A model generated the notes under the pieces. The model ran no database searches. It saw nothing but the letters and a program-made list of their open reading frames with translations, and had not been told where the DNA came from. Below are positions 1 through 6,471 of a stretch of DNA of 8,440 bases, piece after piece. Location of the stretch: positions 1 to 8,440 of the forward strand of contig JBPCRE010000185.1 of the NCBI GenBank assembly GCA_050997195.1, in the 5' to 3' direction. Numbering within the stretch: position 1 is the first letter of the stretch; every line of letters begins with the position of its first letter. This DNA is from JACCZP01 sp050997195 (lineage in GTDB: Bacteria; Actinomycetota; Thermoleophilia; Solirubrobacterales; Thermoleophilaceae). Position numbers and translations under genes: made by a program.

Positions 1-738
1 ATCGGCTACCACCGCCTGCTCACCCACCGCTCGTTCGACACCTACGGCTGGGTCAAGGCCACCTTCGCCGTGCTCGGCTCCCTGGCCGTGGAGGGCGCGG
101 TGATCACCTGGGTGGCCGACCATCGCAAGCACCACGCCTTCTCCGACGAGGATGGAGACCCCCACTCGCCACACGCCGGCCGCGCCCCGGGCTTCTTTGG
201 CGCCGTGAGCGGGCTCTTCCACGCGCACATGGGCTGGCTCTTCTCGGCCGAGGGCCGCGCCGCGCACCAGCGCTTCGCGCGCGACCTGCTCGAGGACCGC
301 TCCCTGCGCGCGGTGAACGTCGCTTTCTTCCCGCTCGTGCTCGCGAGCCTCGCGCTTCCCTTCGGGCTCGGGTGGGCCATCACGGGCACGCTCGCCGGCG
401 GGCTCACCGCGTTTCTCTGGGGTGGCCTCGTGCGCATCTTCCTGCTCCACCACGTGACCTTCTCGATCAACTCGGTGTGCCACTTCTTCGGCCGTCGGAC
501 CTTTCCCTCCGAGGACGAGTCGCGCAACGTGTTCTGGCTCGCCCTGCCCTCGCTCGGTGAAGCCTGGCACAACAACCACCACGCCTTCCCCACCTCGGCG
601 AGCCACGGCCTGCGCCGCTGGGAGGTGGACCCCTCGGCGCTCGTGATCCGCGGGCTCGAGCGGGTGGGGCTCGCGTGGAACGTGGTGCGGGTGAGCCCGG
701 AGCGCCAGGCGCGGGCGCTGGGCTCCGCGGGCGGCTGA
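1..738 (+). CDS. Fatty-acid (acyl-CoA/acyl-lipid) desaturase, 3' part
   Basis: Membrane di-iron desaturase that introduces a cis double bond into a fatty acyl chain, most like the delta-9 (stearoyl-CoA type) family. The reading frame is open from base 1, so the N-terminus (roughly the first transmembrane part) lies outside the window; 245 residues remain before the TGA at 736-738. All three iron-binding histidine boxes are visible: H4-R-L-L-T-H9, then H41-R-K-H-H45, then H190-N-N-H-H194 preceded by GEAW. The hydrophobic stretch at about residues 106-150 fits the second membrane hairpin that separates boxes 2 and 3 in this family. Arrangement and spacing are normal, so the enzyme looks intact. 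Its natural role is probably membrane-fluidity control. Whether the substrate is acyl-CoA or acyl-lipid cannot be decided from the sequence. It is followed by a GC hairpin and is convergent with the GlsB-like gene. Confidence 0.93.
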   Translation: MGYHRLLTHRSFDTYGWVKATFAVLGSLAVEGAVITWVADHRKHHAFSDEDGDPHSPHAGRAPGFFGAVSGLFHAHMGWLFSAEGRAAHQRFARDLLEDRSLRAVNVAFFPLVLASLALPFGLGWAITGTLAGGLTAFLWGGLVRIFLLHHVTFSINSVCHFFGRRTFPSEDESRNVFWLALPSLGEAWHNNHHAFPTSASHGLRRWEVDPSALVIRGLERVGLAWNVVRVSPERQARALGSAGG

Positions 739-748
739 GAGGCGGCGC

Positions 749-766
749 GGGGGCCGTGGAGCCCCC
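749..766 (+). terminator. Short GC hairpin after the desaturase
   Basis: GGGGGC (749-754) pairs with GCCCCC (761-766) around the 6-nt loop CGTGGA, starting 11 nt after the desaturase stop codon. The position fits a terminator, but there is no T-run after it, as is common in high-GC actinobacteria. This is therefore a positional inference. Confidence 0.4.
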
Positions 767-781
767 AGCACCGCGTAACGG

Positions 782-950
782 CTAGACGATTGATTCCGAA
801 TCGATGTGCGCGCGGGGAGGCGCGAGACCAAGCTGGGCGGCGCCCGAGGGCGAAGCGGGTAGTGGTACTACCCGCGAGCCCACGGGTGGCGATCCAGCGC
901 AGGTATCGCGCCTCATCCGCGTGTGCAGCGATAAGGAATCAATCGGCTAG
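782..950 (+). repeat. 169-nt rod-forming imperfect palindrome: MITE-like element or structured RNA
   Basis: The two ends are inverted repeats that match at 15 of 16 positions (782-797 against 935-950, CTAG-A-CGATTGATTCC facing its complement). The complementarity continues inward to a central hairpin, 855-863 with 867-875, loop GGT 864-866. Manual pairing gives about 64 Watson-Crick and 6 G-U pairs. Main helices are 787-797/935-945, 800-803/929-932, 809-816/916-923, 817-825/906-914 (A915 bulged), 832-836/894-898, 841-846/883-888, 848-851/878-881 and 855-863/867-875. Mismatches are almost all purine-purine on the + strand (786/946, 804/928, 826/905, 840/889, 847/882, GAA/GA at 852-854/876-877), with G-U but no A-C oppositions. 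That is the pattern expected of a + strand RNA helix. CTAG at both ends (782-785, 947-950) next to 12-bp terminal repeats also fits a small transposable element with a 4-bp target duplication. The right CTAG contains the stop codon of the GlsB-like gene. No coding potential was recognised. Confidence 0.7.
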
Positions 951-1237
951 GCCCGGCCGCGCCCCAGACGCTCGCTGTCGTCCCGGCCGCTGGCCAGCAG
1001 GCCACTCCGCTCGGCCACGGCGAGGAGGACCACTGAGGTCACGACGGCGGCGATGACGCCGATAAAGTTCAGTTCGAAGATCGAGCCTGCGGCGAGGGCG
1101 TTGGCGATGGTGCCGCCGATCACCGAGCCGATGAGTCCGAGGAGCAGAGTCCAGAGCAGGCCGATCTTCTGCTTGCCTGGGAGCAGGAAGCGGGCGAGCA
1201 GCCCGATGATGAGGCCGAAGACAATGAAGCCAATCAT
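947..1237 (-). CDS. GlsB/YeaQ/YmgE-family small membrane protein
   Basis: A 96-residue protein of the transglycosylase-associated (GlsB/YeaQ/YmgE) family, small inner-membrane proteins linked to general stress responses; the biochemical role is unknown. Three hydrophobic segments are visible: about residues 1-17 (MIGFIVFGLIIGLLARF), 26-46 with the glycine-rich GLIGSVIGG typical of the family, and 55-75. The C-terminal ~20 residues are charged (SGRDDSERLGRGRA), longer than in the shortest family members. The ATG at 1237 is chosen because it starts exactly at the family N-terminus and has AAAGGA about 12 nt upstream; the longer open frame upstream has no family similarity. The gene is divergent from the sigma factor and convergent with the desaturase. 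Its TAG stop (947-949) lies within the terminal CTAG of the rod-forming element. Confidence 0.9.
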   Translation of the reverse strand: MIGFIVFGLIIGLLARFLLPGKQKIGLLWTLLLGLIGSVIGGTIANALAAGSIFELNFIGVIAAVVTSVVLLAVAERSGLLASGRDDSERLGRGRA

Positions 1238-1280
1238 GGCGGTGTGGGTCCTTTCGCGAGGGGAGAGGGACGTTAGCGGT

Positions 1281-1286
1281 GTACCC
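1281..1286 (-). promoter_or_regulatory. Possible SigB/SigF-type -10 (GGGTAC) for the GlsB-like gene
   Basis: On the minus strand GGGTAC lies 43 nt upstream of the ATG at 1237. GGGTA[CT] is the -10 of actinobacterial general-stress sigma factors, and the gene family is stress-related. No convincing GTTT-type -35 was found at 15-17 nt, so this is weak. Confidence 0.22.
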
Positions 1287-1329
1287 GCGTCCGAGCGGAG
1301 AAAATGGGCGTTTAGGGGGGTGAAGACGG

Positions 1330-1354
1330 CGTGCCCCTTCCTTAGCGGGGCACG
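1330..1354. other. 8-bp hairpin in the divergent glsB-like/sigma spacer
   Basis: CGTGCCCC (1330-1337) and GGGGCACG (1347-1354) are perfect complements around a 9-nt loop. It sits in the 228-bp spacer between the divergent GlsB-like and sigma genes, far upstream of both chosen starts. It could be an operator dyad or part of a leader; nothing in the sequence decides which. Nothing else clear was seen in this spacer apart from the ribosome-binding sites. Confidence 0.35.
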
Positions 1355-1465
1355 GTGTCCGCCTCGGGAAGAGAAAAAGGCCGCAAAGTGCACAAGTCAC
1401 CGTTGTCCTCGGCACGCGCTTCCACTCATGATGGTCGCGGCAAGGGCCCTGGCAGAGGGAACGGC

Positions 1466-2833
1466 GTGTTCGAGGGACTCGAAATCAAGGGTGCGCGCTC
1501 GCGCGCACCCTCGCGTAATGAGGTCGACCCGGCGGCGCTCCAGCTGATCGAGCGCTACGGCCCCTCCATCCTGCGCACGGCCCGTCGCTACTCGCAAAGC
1601 GCGGAGGATGCCGAGGACGCCTATCAGCGGGGTCTCGAGATCCTGCTGACCAAGGCGCCGAGCACCGCGGAGGAGGAGCTCCTCCCGTGGCTGAAGACGG
1701 TGATCAAGCACGAGGCTTTCGGGCTCCGCCGTCAGCGCGAGCGCCACGACCTGATGGGCGACGAGGGCCTCGACGCAGCTTCCGCCGGCACGACCACCGA
1801 CGAACAGGCTGAGCAGCGCGAGCGCCTCCAGATCGGCGCCGAGGCGATGGCTCGGCTCAAGCCCCAGGAGGTCCAGTGCATGCTGCTCCTGGCCGAAGGC
1901 TTCAGCTACAGCGAGATCTGTGAGGAGACGGGCTTCAGCTATACGAAGGTGAACCGCTCGCTGACCGAAGGTCGGCGAGCCTTCAGCGACCGCGTCCGAG
2001 ACATCGAGGCGGGCGCGGAGTGTGAACGGCTCGCTCCCCTCCTCTCCCTGCTTGCCGACGGCGAGGCCTCGGCGGATGACGCCAAGGTCCTCCGCAGGCA
2101 CCTCCGCGGATGCCCAGCCTGCAGGGTCACGCTGGGCGCCTATCGGACGGCTCCGGCTCGGGTGGCCGCGCTGGCCGCGCCGGCGTTGGTGGCTGTCGAC
2201 CCGGAGGCCGCCCCGGCGATCTCGAGCGGCCTCGCCCATGCCACCGAGTGGCTCCAGGAGAGGGCGACCACGCTCGCCCTGAAGATTCAAGCGGGGGCCG
2301 AGATGGCGAGCGCCCAAAAGGTGGCCGCGGTCACGGCGTCGACGGCGGCCATCGCCGGGGGCGGGGTCGGGGCGGCGGCCACATTCGAGAGCCTCGGTGA
2401 GTCGCGAACCCCGGCGGCGAAGCGCGTCAAGAATGAGTCATCCAAGCGGCGAGTGGCGACCCGAGAGGTCACGGGGAGCGCCGTCCGAAGCCAGGCTCGG
2501 AAGGCCATCGCACTCCGGGCGACGCGCCGCGAGCGGGCCAGCGCTCGGGCCGCCCGCGAACGTCGCACCTCGGCGGCCGAGGCTGCCCCTTCGAGCGCTC
2601 CGAGCCCTGACGCTAGTCCAGCGCCCGCTCGATCCCCAAGTCCTCCGACGGGCGACTCGGGTGGGGAGTTCTCCTCCTCGCGGGTCGAGGCTCGGCAGTC
2701 GCCCTCCTCTTCAACCTCCTCGCCCTCCGGCACGGGCTCGAACGAGTTCAGCGCCCCGGTCGAGCAACCCGCTCGAGCCTCCTCCCGACCGGTCGGCTCG
2801 GGCGCTGGTGGCGGTGAGTTCGGCGACCCCTGA
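1466..2833 (+). CDS. ECF-like sigma-70 factor with fused zinc anti-sigma-like domain and long low-complexity tail
   Basis: RNA polymerase sigma factor, 455 residues from the GTG at 1466, which has GAGGG 6 nt upstream; in-frame GTGs at 1355 and 1388 lack a comparable site. Region 2 lies at about residues 22-93 (LIERYGPSILRTARRYSQ, then EDAEDAYQRGLEILL and PWLKTVIKHEA). Region 4 lies at about 123-175, with the helix-turn-helix FSYSEICEETGFSYTKVNRSL. The next segment holds C186...H212-x3-C216-x2-C219, the zinc motif of ZAS anti-sigma domains (zf-HC2), here fused to the sigma factor. Residues 286-307 are Ala/Gly-rich and mildly hydrophobic, a possible membrane segment. The remaining ~145 residues are Arg/Ala, then Ser/Pro rich, with three EF motifs (GGEFSSS, SNEFSAP, GGEFGDP at the very end). 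Normal ECF factors are about 170-200 residues. The fused zinc domain suggests self-contained, perhaps redox-sensitive, control. Target genes are unknown. Confidence 0.85.
   Translation: MFEGLEIKGARSRAPSRNEVDPAALQLIERYGPSILRTARRYSQSAEDAEDAYQRGLEILLTKAPSTAEEELLPWLKTVIKHEAFGLRRQRERHDLMGDEGLDAASAGTTTDEQAEQRERLQIGAEAMARLKPQEVQCMLLLAEGFSYSEICEETGFSYTKVNRSLTEGRRAFSDRVRDIEAGAECERLAPLLSLLADGEASADDAKVLRRHLRGCPACRVTLGAYRTAPARVAALAAPALVAVDPEAAPAISSGLAHATEWLQERATTLALKIQAGAEMASAQKVAAVTASTAAIAGGGVGAAATFESLGESRTPAAKRVKNESSKRRVATREVTGSAVRSQARKAIALRATRRERASARAARERRTSAAEAAPSSAPSPDASPAPARSPSPPTGDSGGEFSSSRVEARQSPSSSTSSPSGTGSNEFSAPVEQPARASSRPVGSGAGGGEFGDP
1489..1510 (+). other. Strong GC hairpin at the 5' end of the sigma-factor coding region
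   Basis: GGGTGCGCGC (1489-1498) and GCGCGCACCC (1501-1510) are perfectly complementary; sterically this gives 9 bp with a CTCG loop. It covers about codons 8-15 of the chosen reading frame, before the conserved sigma region 2. It could slow translation or cause early termination. The alternative is simple codon bias in a GC-rich linker (KGARSRAP). Confidence 0.4.
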
Positions 2834-2859
2834 CAACACCCAATCTCTGCCTCGCCGAC

Positions 2860-3441
2860 TCAGCCTGGATCCACCGGGATCGGTGGATCCAGGCTCAAGT
2901 AGACCGCTCGAGCGAGCGCCGCCTCCAACGTCTCCACGTCGTACGCGCCCTCGTGGCGCAAGCCCCCTACGAAGAACGCCGGCGCGCCTCCCACCCCGCT
3001 CCGCTCCCCGCTCATTGCGTCCTCCTCGATGCGGTCGAGGTGCTCGTGCTCGGCCACGTCGGCGTCGAAGCGCTCGACGTCGAGGCCCACCTGGCCGGCG
3101 TACTCGTGGAGGTGCTCGGCGTGCAGGTGGCGCTGGTTCTCGAAGAGCAGGTCGTACATCGCCCAGTAGCGGCCCTGGGCGGCGGCCGCCTCGGCGGCCT
3201 CGGCGGCGTCGAGGGCGTGGCGGCGGATCTCGGTGAGGGGGAAGTTGCGGAACACAAAGCGCAGGCGCTCGCCGAGCCGCTCCTCGAGCTCGCGGACTTC
3301 TCGGTTCGCGGCGCCCGTGTCCGTGCACTCGAAGTCCCCGTAGAGCACGAGGGTGAGCGGCGCGGCGGGATCGCCACGGATGTGGTCCTCCTCGCTTACG
3401 GCCAAGGCCAGCTCTCCGGACATCGCTCCCTGCTCGCTCAT
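2860..3441 (-). CDS. DsbA-family thioredoxin-fold protein with CxxT active site
   Basis: A 193-residue cytoplasmic-looking protein (no signal peptide) of the DsbA/FrnE-like thioredoxin-fold oxidoreductase family. The N-terminal strand VLYGDFEC leads into the active-site position, but the motif reads C-T-D-T (TGC ACG GAC ACG) where most relatives have C-P-Y-C, so the second cysteine is absent. The helical insert follows (RFVFRNFPL, then the Ala-rich HALDAAEAAEAAAAQGRYWAM, then LFENQ), then the cis-proline loop GAPAFFVGG, so the fold is otherwise complete. With a single active-site cysteine it cannot cycle as a normal dithiol oxidase; a monothiol, glutathionylation-type or binding role is possible. 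ATG 3441 is preceded by GGAGG at 5 nt. It lies 34 nt after selB and is probably the last gene of that operon. Its last 11 codons form a perfect hairpin. Confidence 0.85.
   Translation of the reverse strand: MSEQGAMSGELALAVSEEDHIRGDPAAPLTLVLYGDFECTDTGAANREVRELEERLGERLRFVFRNFPLTEIRRHALDAAEAAEAAAAQGRYWAMYDLLFENQRHLHAEHLHEYAGQVGLDVERFDADVAEHEHLDRIEEDAMSGERSGVGGAPAFFVGGLRHEGAYDVETLEAALARAVYLSLDPPIPVDPG
2862..2895. terminator. Perfect 15-bp palindrome between convergent genes, inside the DsbA-like 3' end
   Basis: AGCCTGGATCCACCG (2862-2876) and its exact complement (2881-2895) flank a GGAT loop. It begins 28 nt after the sigma-factor stop and overlaps the last codons (SLDPPIPVDPG-stop) of the DsbA-like gene on the other strand. 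The position between convergent genes suggests a bidirectional terminator. No T-run follows on either strand. Confidence 0.6.
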
Positions 3442-3475
3442 CGTGCCCTCCGCCTCGCCGTGGTCTCCCCGGCAA

Positions 3476-5068
3476 CTATGGCAAGGGCGTCGAGCGCCGC
3501 CGCCGCCTGAGCACGTGCGCGTCTCCGCGGCGCACCGTGAGCTTCACGGCGTCGAGGTGCTCGAGCAGCGCCTGGGCGTAGCGGCGGGAGGTGCCGAGCG
3601 CGTCGCGCACCCCGGCGATGGTGGCCTCGCCCTCACGCTCGCAGATGACGAGGATCTGAGCCTCGATCTCAGCGAGGGGCTCGGGGGAGAAGTGGAGGTT
3701 GCGAGCCACGCGCACGGCCTGACCGGCACGGACGAGACGGGAGAGGCGCTCGGCGGCCTCGGCCGGCGCGAGGCCGGCGGCCTCGGCCAGGTCGCCGTCG
3801 GCGCGGGGCTCGCGGCCGTCCGAGCGAAGGAGGACGGCGAGGAGCAGGGCCGCGTCGTCGAGGGGCGCCTCCTCCTCCTCGGGCGTGCCCTCGCTCTCTC
3901 CTCGTGCCGAGCCGTCAGCGCTCGCAGGCTCGCGAGCCGGCTCCTCGCCCCGCTGGAGCGCGCGCAGGCGCTCGGTCACCGCCGGGTCGCATCGGTGCTT
4001 GCGCGGCCGGGGGTCGAGCACCTCGCCCCCGCCCACGGTGTCGGGCGGTGCGAGCTGGCGGAGGATCACCCGGTCTCCCCTGTCGGGCATGAGCGGAGCC
4101 TCGAGGCGGAGCTGAACGAGCCCCCGCTCGCCGGGCCGAAGCTCCTCTCGGTCGAGGGGGAACACCCGCGCCGGGGCCTCGCGCGTGCCGTGGTGCACGT
4201 GCAGGCGTGTTCCGCGGCGCACGGGGTGGGCGCCCGGCTCGAGGCTCGCGGCCACGTCCACGAGGTAGGTGGGCCGGGCCTCGGAGCCCCGGGGCACCAC
4301 GAGATCTCCCCGGCCGATCTCTCGCCAGCTGAGCCCTCCGAGGTTGAGCGCCACGCGCTGGCCGGAGCCCGCGCGCTGCACCGGCGCGTCGTGCACCTGC
4401 ACCGAGCGCACCCGGGCCTCGAGCCCGCGCGGCAGCACGGCCACCTGCTCCCCGACCGCGATCTCCCCCGACCACAGCGTGCCCGTGACCACCGTGCCGA
4501 TGCCCCGGAGGGTGAACGAGCGGTCCACGTGCAGGCGCGCGGGGCGGGCCCCGCCGGCCCGGCCCGGCAGCCCGGCGGCCACCCGCTCGAGCGCGGCGCG
4601 CAGCTCGTCGAGGCCGGTGCCCTTGAGCGCCGATACCGGGACCGCCTCCACGCCCGGCATCAGCTCGGCCACCTCCTCGGCCACCAGCTCGGGCTCCCCG
4701 GTGTCGGCCTTGGTCACGGCCACCACGCCCTCCCGCACGCCGAGCTGGCGGAGCACCGCGAGGTGCTCGCGGGTCTGGGGCATCACGCCGTCGTCGGCGG
4801 CCACACAGAGGAGGAAGAGATCGATGCCCGAGGCCCCGGCCACCATGGTGCGCACGAAGCGCTCGTGGCCGGGCACGTCGATCACCGAGAGGCGCCGGCC
4901 GCTCGGCAGGTCCAGCGGCGCGTAGCCGAGGGCGATCGAGATGCCGCGAGCGCGCTCCTCGGGCAGGCGGTCGGTGAGCTTGCCGGTGAGCGCACCGATG
5001 AGCGCGGTCTTGCCGTGGTCGATGTGGCCGGCGGTGCCGAGGGTGAGCGGCGGGGTCTCGTCACTCAC
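3476..5068 (-). CDS. selB: Selenocysteine-specific elongation factor SelB
   Basis: GTPase that carries Sec-tRNA(Sec) to the ribosome at UGA codons marked by a SECIS hairpin. It has 530 residues. G1 is GHIDHGKT (14-21), the switch-1 motif RGISIALGYA follows (41-50), G3 is DVPGH (64-68), G4 is TKAD (119-122) and G5 is SAL (146-148). Beta-barrel domains follow, including RSFTLRGIGTVVTGTLWSG (183-201), the SelB/EF-Tu domain II signature. After domain III (ending about 357) comes an acidic linker (373-405), then about two winged-helix units (roughly 405-460 and 466-525; the last contains LGTSRRYAQALLEHLD). E. coli SelB has 614 residues with four winged helices, so this one is shortened. The start is GTG 5068 because its GTGA overlaps the selA stop, which indicates translational coupling, and because the motif-bearing sequence begins right after it. 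Confidence 0.97.
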   Translation of the reverse strand: MSDETPPLTLGTAGHIDHGKTALIGALTGKLTDRLPEERARGISIALGYAPLDLPSGRRLSVIDVPGHERFVRTMVAGASGIDLFLLCVAADDGVMPQTREHLAVLRQLGVREGVVAVTKADTGEPELVAEEVAELMPGVEAVPVSALKGTGLDELRAALERVAAGLPGRAGGARPARLHVDRSFTLRGIGTVVTGTLWSGEIAVGEQVAVLPRGLEARVRSVQVHDAPVQRAGSGQRVALNLGGLSWREIGRGDLVVPRGSEARPTYLVDVAASLEPGAHPVRRGTRLHVHHGTREAPARVFPLDREELRPGERGLVQLRLEAPLMPDRGDRVILRQLAPPDTVGGGEVLDPRPRKHRCDPAVTERLRALQRGEEPAREPASADGSARGESEGTPEEEEAPLDDAALLLAVLLRSDGREPRADGDLAEAAGLAPAEAAERLSRLVRAGQAVRVARNLHFSPEPLAEIEAQILVICEREGEATIAGVRDALGTSRRYAQALLEHLDAVKLTVRRGDAHVLRRRRRSTPLP

Positions 5069-6471
5069 GAGGAGGCCAGCACGGCCGCCACGGCGGCGCC
5101 GGCCGCCGCCCTCGCCTCGGCGTCGGTGAGCGTGCGCGGGTCCAGCAGCAGCCAGCCCTCGCGCGCTCGGGCCACCACCGCCGGCTCCCCCGCCCTCAGG
5201 CGCGCGGCAAGCTCGTCGAGCCCCGTCGCTCCCGGATCGACCGCGCACACCGGGCCCTCGAGCTCGAGCAGGGGCAGCGCGCCTCCGCCCACCTTGGCCT
5301 CGGCCGTGAGCACCTCGGCGCGGGCGCCCGCCGCACGCAGAACCTCCCACATGCTCTCTGCCCGGGTGCGCAGCTCGGGCTCGGTGGCCGTGAGCATGCG
5401 CAGCACGGGGATCTCCGCGAGCGCGGCTCTCGGGTCACGGTAGAGGCGAAGGGTGGCCTCGAGGGCGGCGAGCGAGAGCTTGTCCACGCGCACGGCCCGT
5501 GCGAGGGGATGGGCGCGGCAGCGCTCGATGGCCTCGCGGGTGCCCACCATGAGCCCGGCCTGCGGCCCGCCGAGGAGCTTGTCCCCGGAGAAGCACGTAA
5601 GCGCCGCGCCGGCGGCCACCGAGCGGCGCACTTGCGGCTCCTCGGCGATCTTGGGCACGCTCTCGGCGAGGGCGCCCGAGCCCACGTCGTCGATCACCGG
5701 CACCCCGGCGCGGGCGGCCGCCGCGCACAGCTCCTCGATCTCCACCGCCTCGGTGAAGCCCACGGTGCGGAAGTTCGAGGGATGCGCGCGCATCACCGCG
5801 CCGGTGGCCGGCCCGAGGGCGCCTTCGTAGTCGGAGAGGTGGGTGCGGGTGGTGGTGCCCACCTCGACGAGGCGGGCGCCGGACTGGGCCACCACCTCGG
5901 GCACCCGGAACGAGCCGCCGATCTCGATCAGCTCCCCCCGGGACACCAGGAGATCCCGTCCGGCGGCGAGCGCGGCGCAGGAGAGCAGCGCCGCGGCCGC
6001 GCAGTTGTTGACCACCAGCGCGGCCTCGGCGCCGGTGAGCTCGCGCAGCAGCTCCTCGACGTGGACGTGGCGCGAGCCGCGGCGGCCCTTCGGGAGGTCG
6101 TACTCGAGGTTCGAGTAGCCCTCGGCCACCGAGGCCGCGGCCTCGACGGCCGCGCGGGCCAGCGGGGCGCGGCCGAGGTTGGTGTGCACGATCACCCCCG
6201 TGGCGTTGATCACCGGGCGAAGGCTCGGCCGGGCGGCGGCGGCGGCGCGGTCGCGGGCGTCCTCCTCGAGCCCCGCGATGGCGGAGGGCGGTGCGCCGCC
6301 GCCCTCGAGGAGCGCCGAGCGCCGGGCCTCGATGGCCTCGCGCGCCGCCTTCACCGCCAGGGCCTGGGGCACCTCCGCGAGCGCGGCGGCCAGCTCCTCC
6401 ACCGACGGCAGCGCCCGCAGGGCGGCGCCCGCCTCAGGGCCTCGTGCCCTCGACCCAGCGCTCCTCGCCAC
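5065..6471 (-). CDS. selA: L-seryl-tRNA(Sec) selenium transferase SelA
   Basis: PLP enzyme that converts seryl-tRNA(Sec) to selenocysteyl-tRNA(Sec) using selenophosphate, the bacterial one-step route. It has 468 residues, close to the 463 of E. coli SelA. Diagnostic stretches are LRPVINATGVIVHTNLGRAP (84-103), NLEYDLPKGRRGSR (121-134), LVVNNCAAA (152-160), SRGELIEIGGSFRVPEV (177-193), VGTTTRTHLSDY (204-215) and the PLP-lysine motif FSGDKLLGGPQAG with K298. The start is GTG 6471: an AAGGAGG lies 6 nt upstream, inside the moaE part of the preceding gene, giving a 38-nt overlap. The N-terminal ~20 residues are specific to this protein. It overlaps selB by 4 nt. SelD and the tRNA gene selC are needed but not encoded in the window. 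Confidence 0.97.
   Translation of the reverse strand: MARSAGSRARGPEAGAALRALPSVEELAAALAEVPQALAVKAAREAIEARRSALLEGGGAPPSAIAGLEEDARDRAAAAARPSLRPVINATGVIVHTNLGRAPLARAAVEAAASVAEGYSNLEYDLPKGRRGSRHVHVEELLRELTGAEAALVVNNCAAAALLSCAALAAGRDLLVSRGELIEIGGSFRVPEVVAQSGARLVEVGTTTRTHLSDYEGALGPATGAVMRAHPSNFRTVGFTEAVEIEELCAAAARAGVPVIDDVGSGALAESVPKIAEEPQVRRSVAAGAALTCFSGDKLLGGPQAGLMVGTREAIERCRAHPLARAVRVDKLSLAALEATLRLYRDPRAALAEIPVLRMLTATEPELRTRAESMWEVLRAAGARAEVLTAEAKVGGGALPLLELEGPVCAVDPGATGLDELAARLRAGEPAVVARAREGWLLLDPRTLTDAEARAAAGAAVAAVLASS

Noticed and set aside
739..946. tRNA-Sec (selC) in the intergenic region
   Set aside because: No UCA anticodon stem-loop, T-loop or 3' CCA pattern was found. The segment folds as one rod instead, and no tRNA was seen elsewhere in the window.
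782..950. 6S RNA
   Set aside because: Length and rod shape are similar, but the large central bubble that mimics an open promoter is missing; the biggest internal loop is about 3 by 2 nt.
1355..1465. Upstream GTG starts (1355, 1388) for the sigma factor
   Set aside because: No ribosome-binding site was seen at them and the added residues are basic low-complexity sequence; GTG 1466 has GAGGG 6 nt upstream. They are not fully excluded.
5069..5350. An N-terminal extension of SelB starting at 5350
   Set aside because: This part lies within selA in another frame, is Gly/Arg-rich without family similarity, and the GTG at 5068 has the GTGA overlap and the correct family start.
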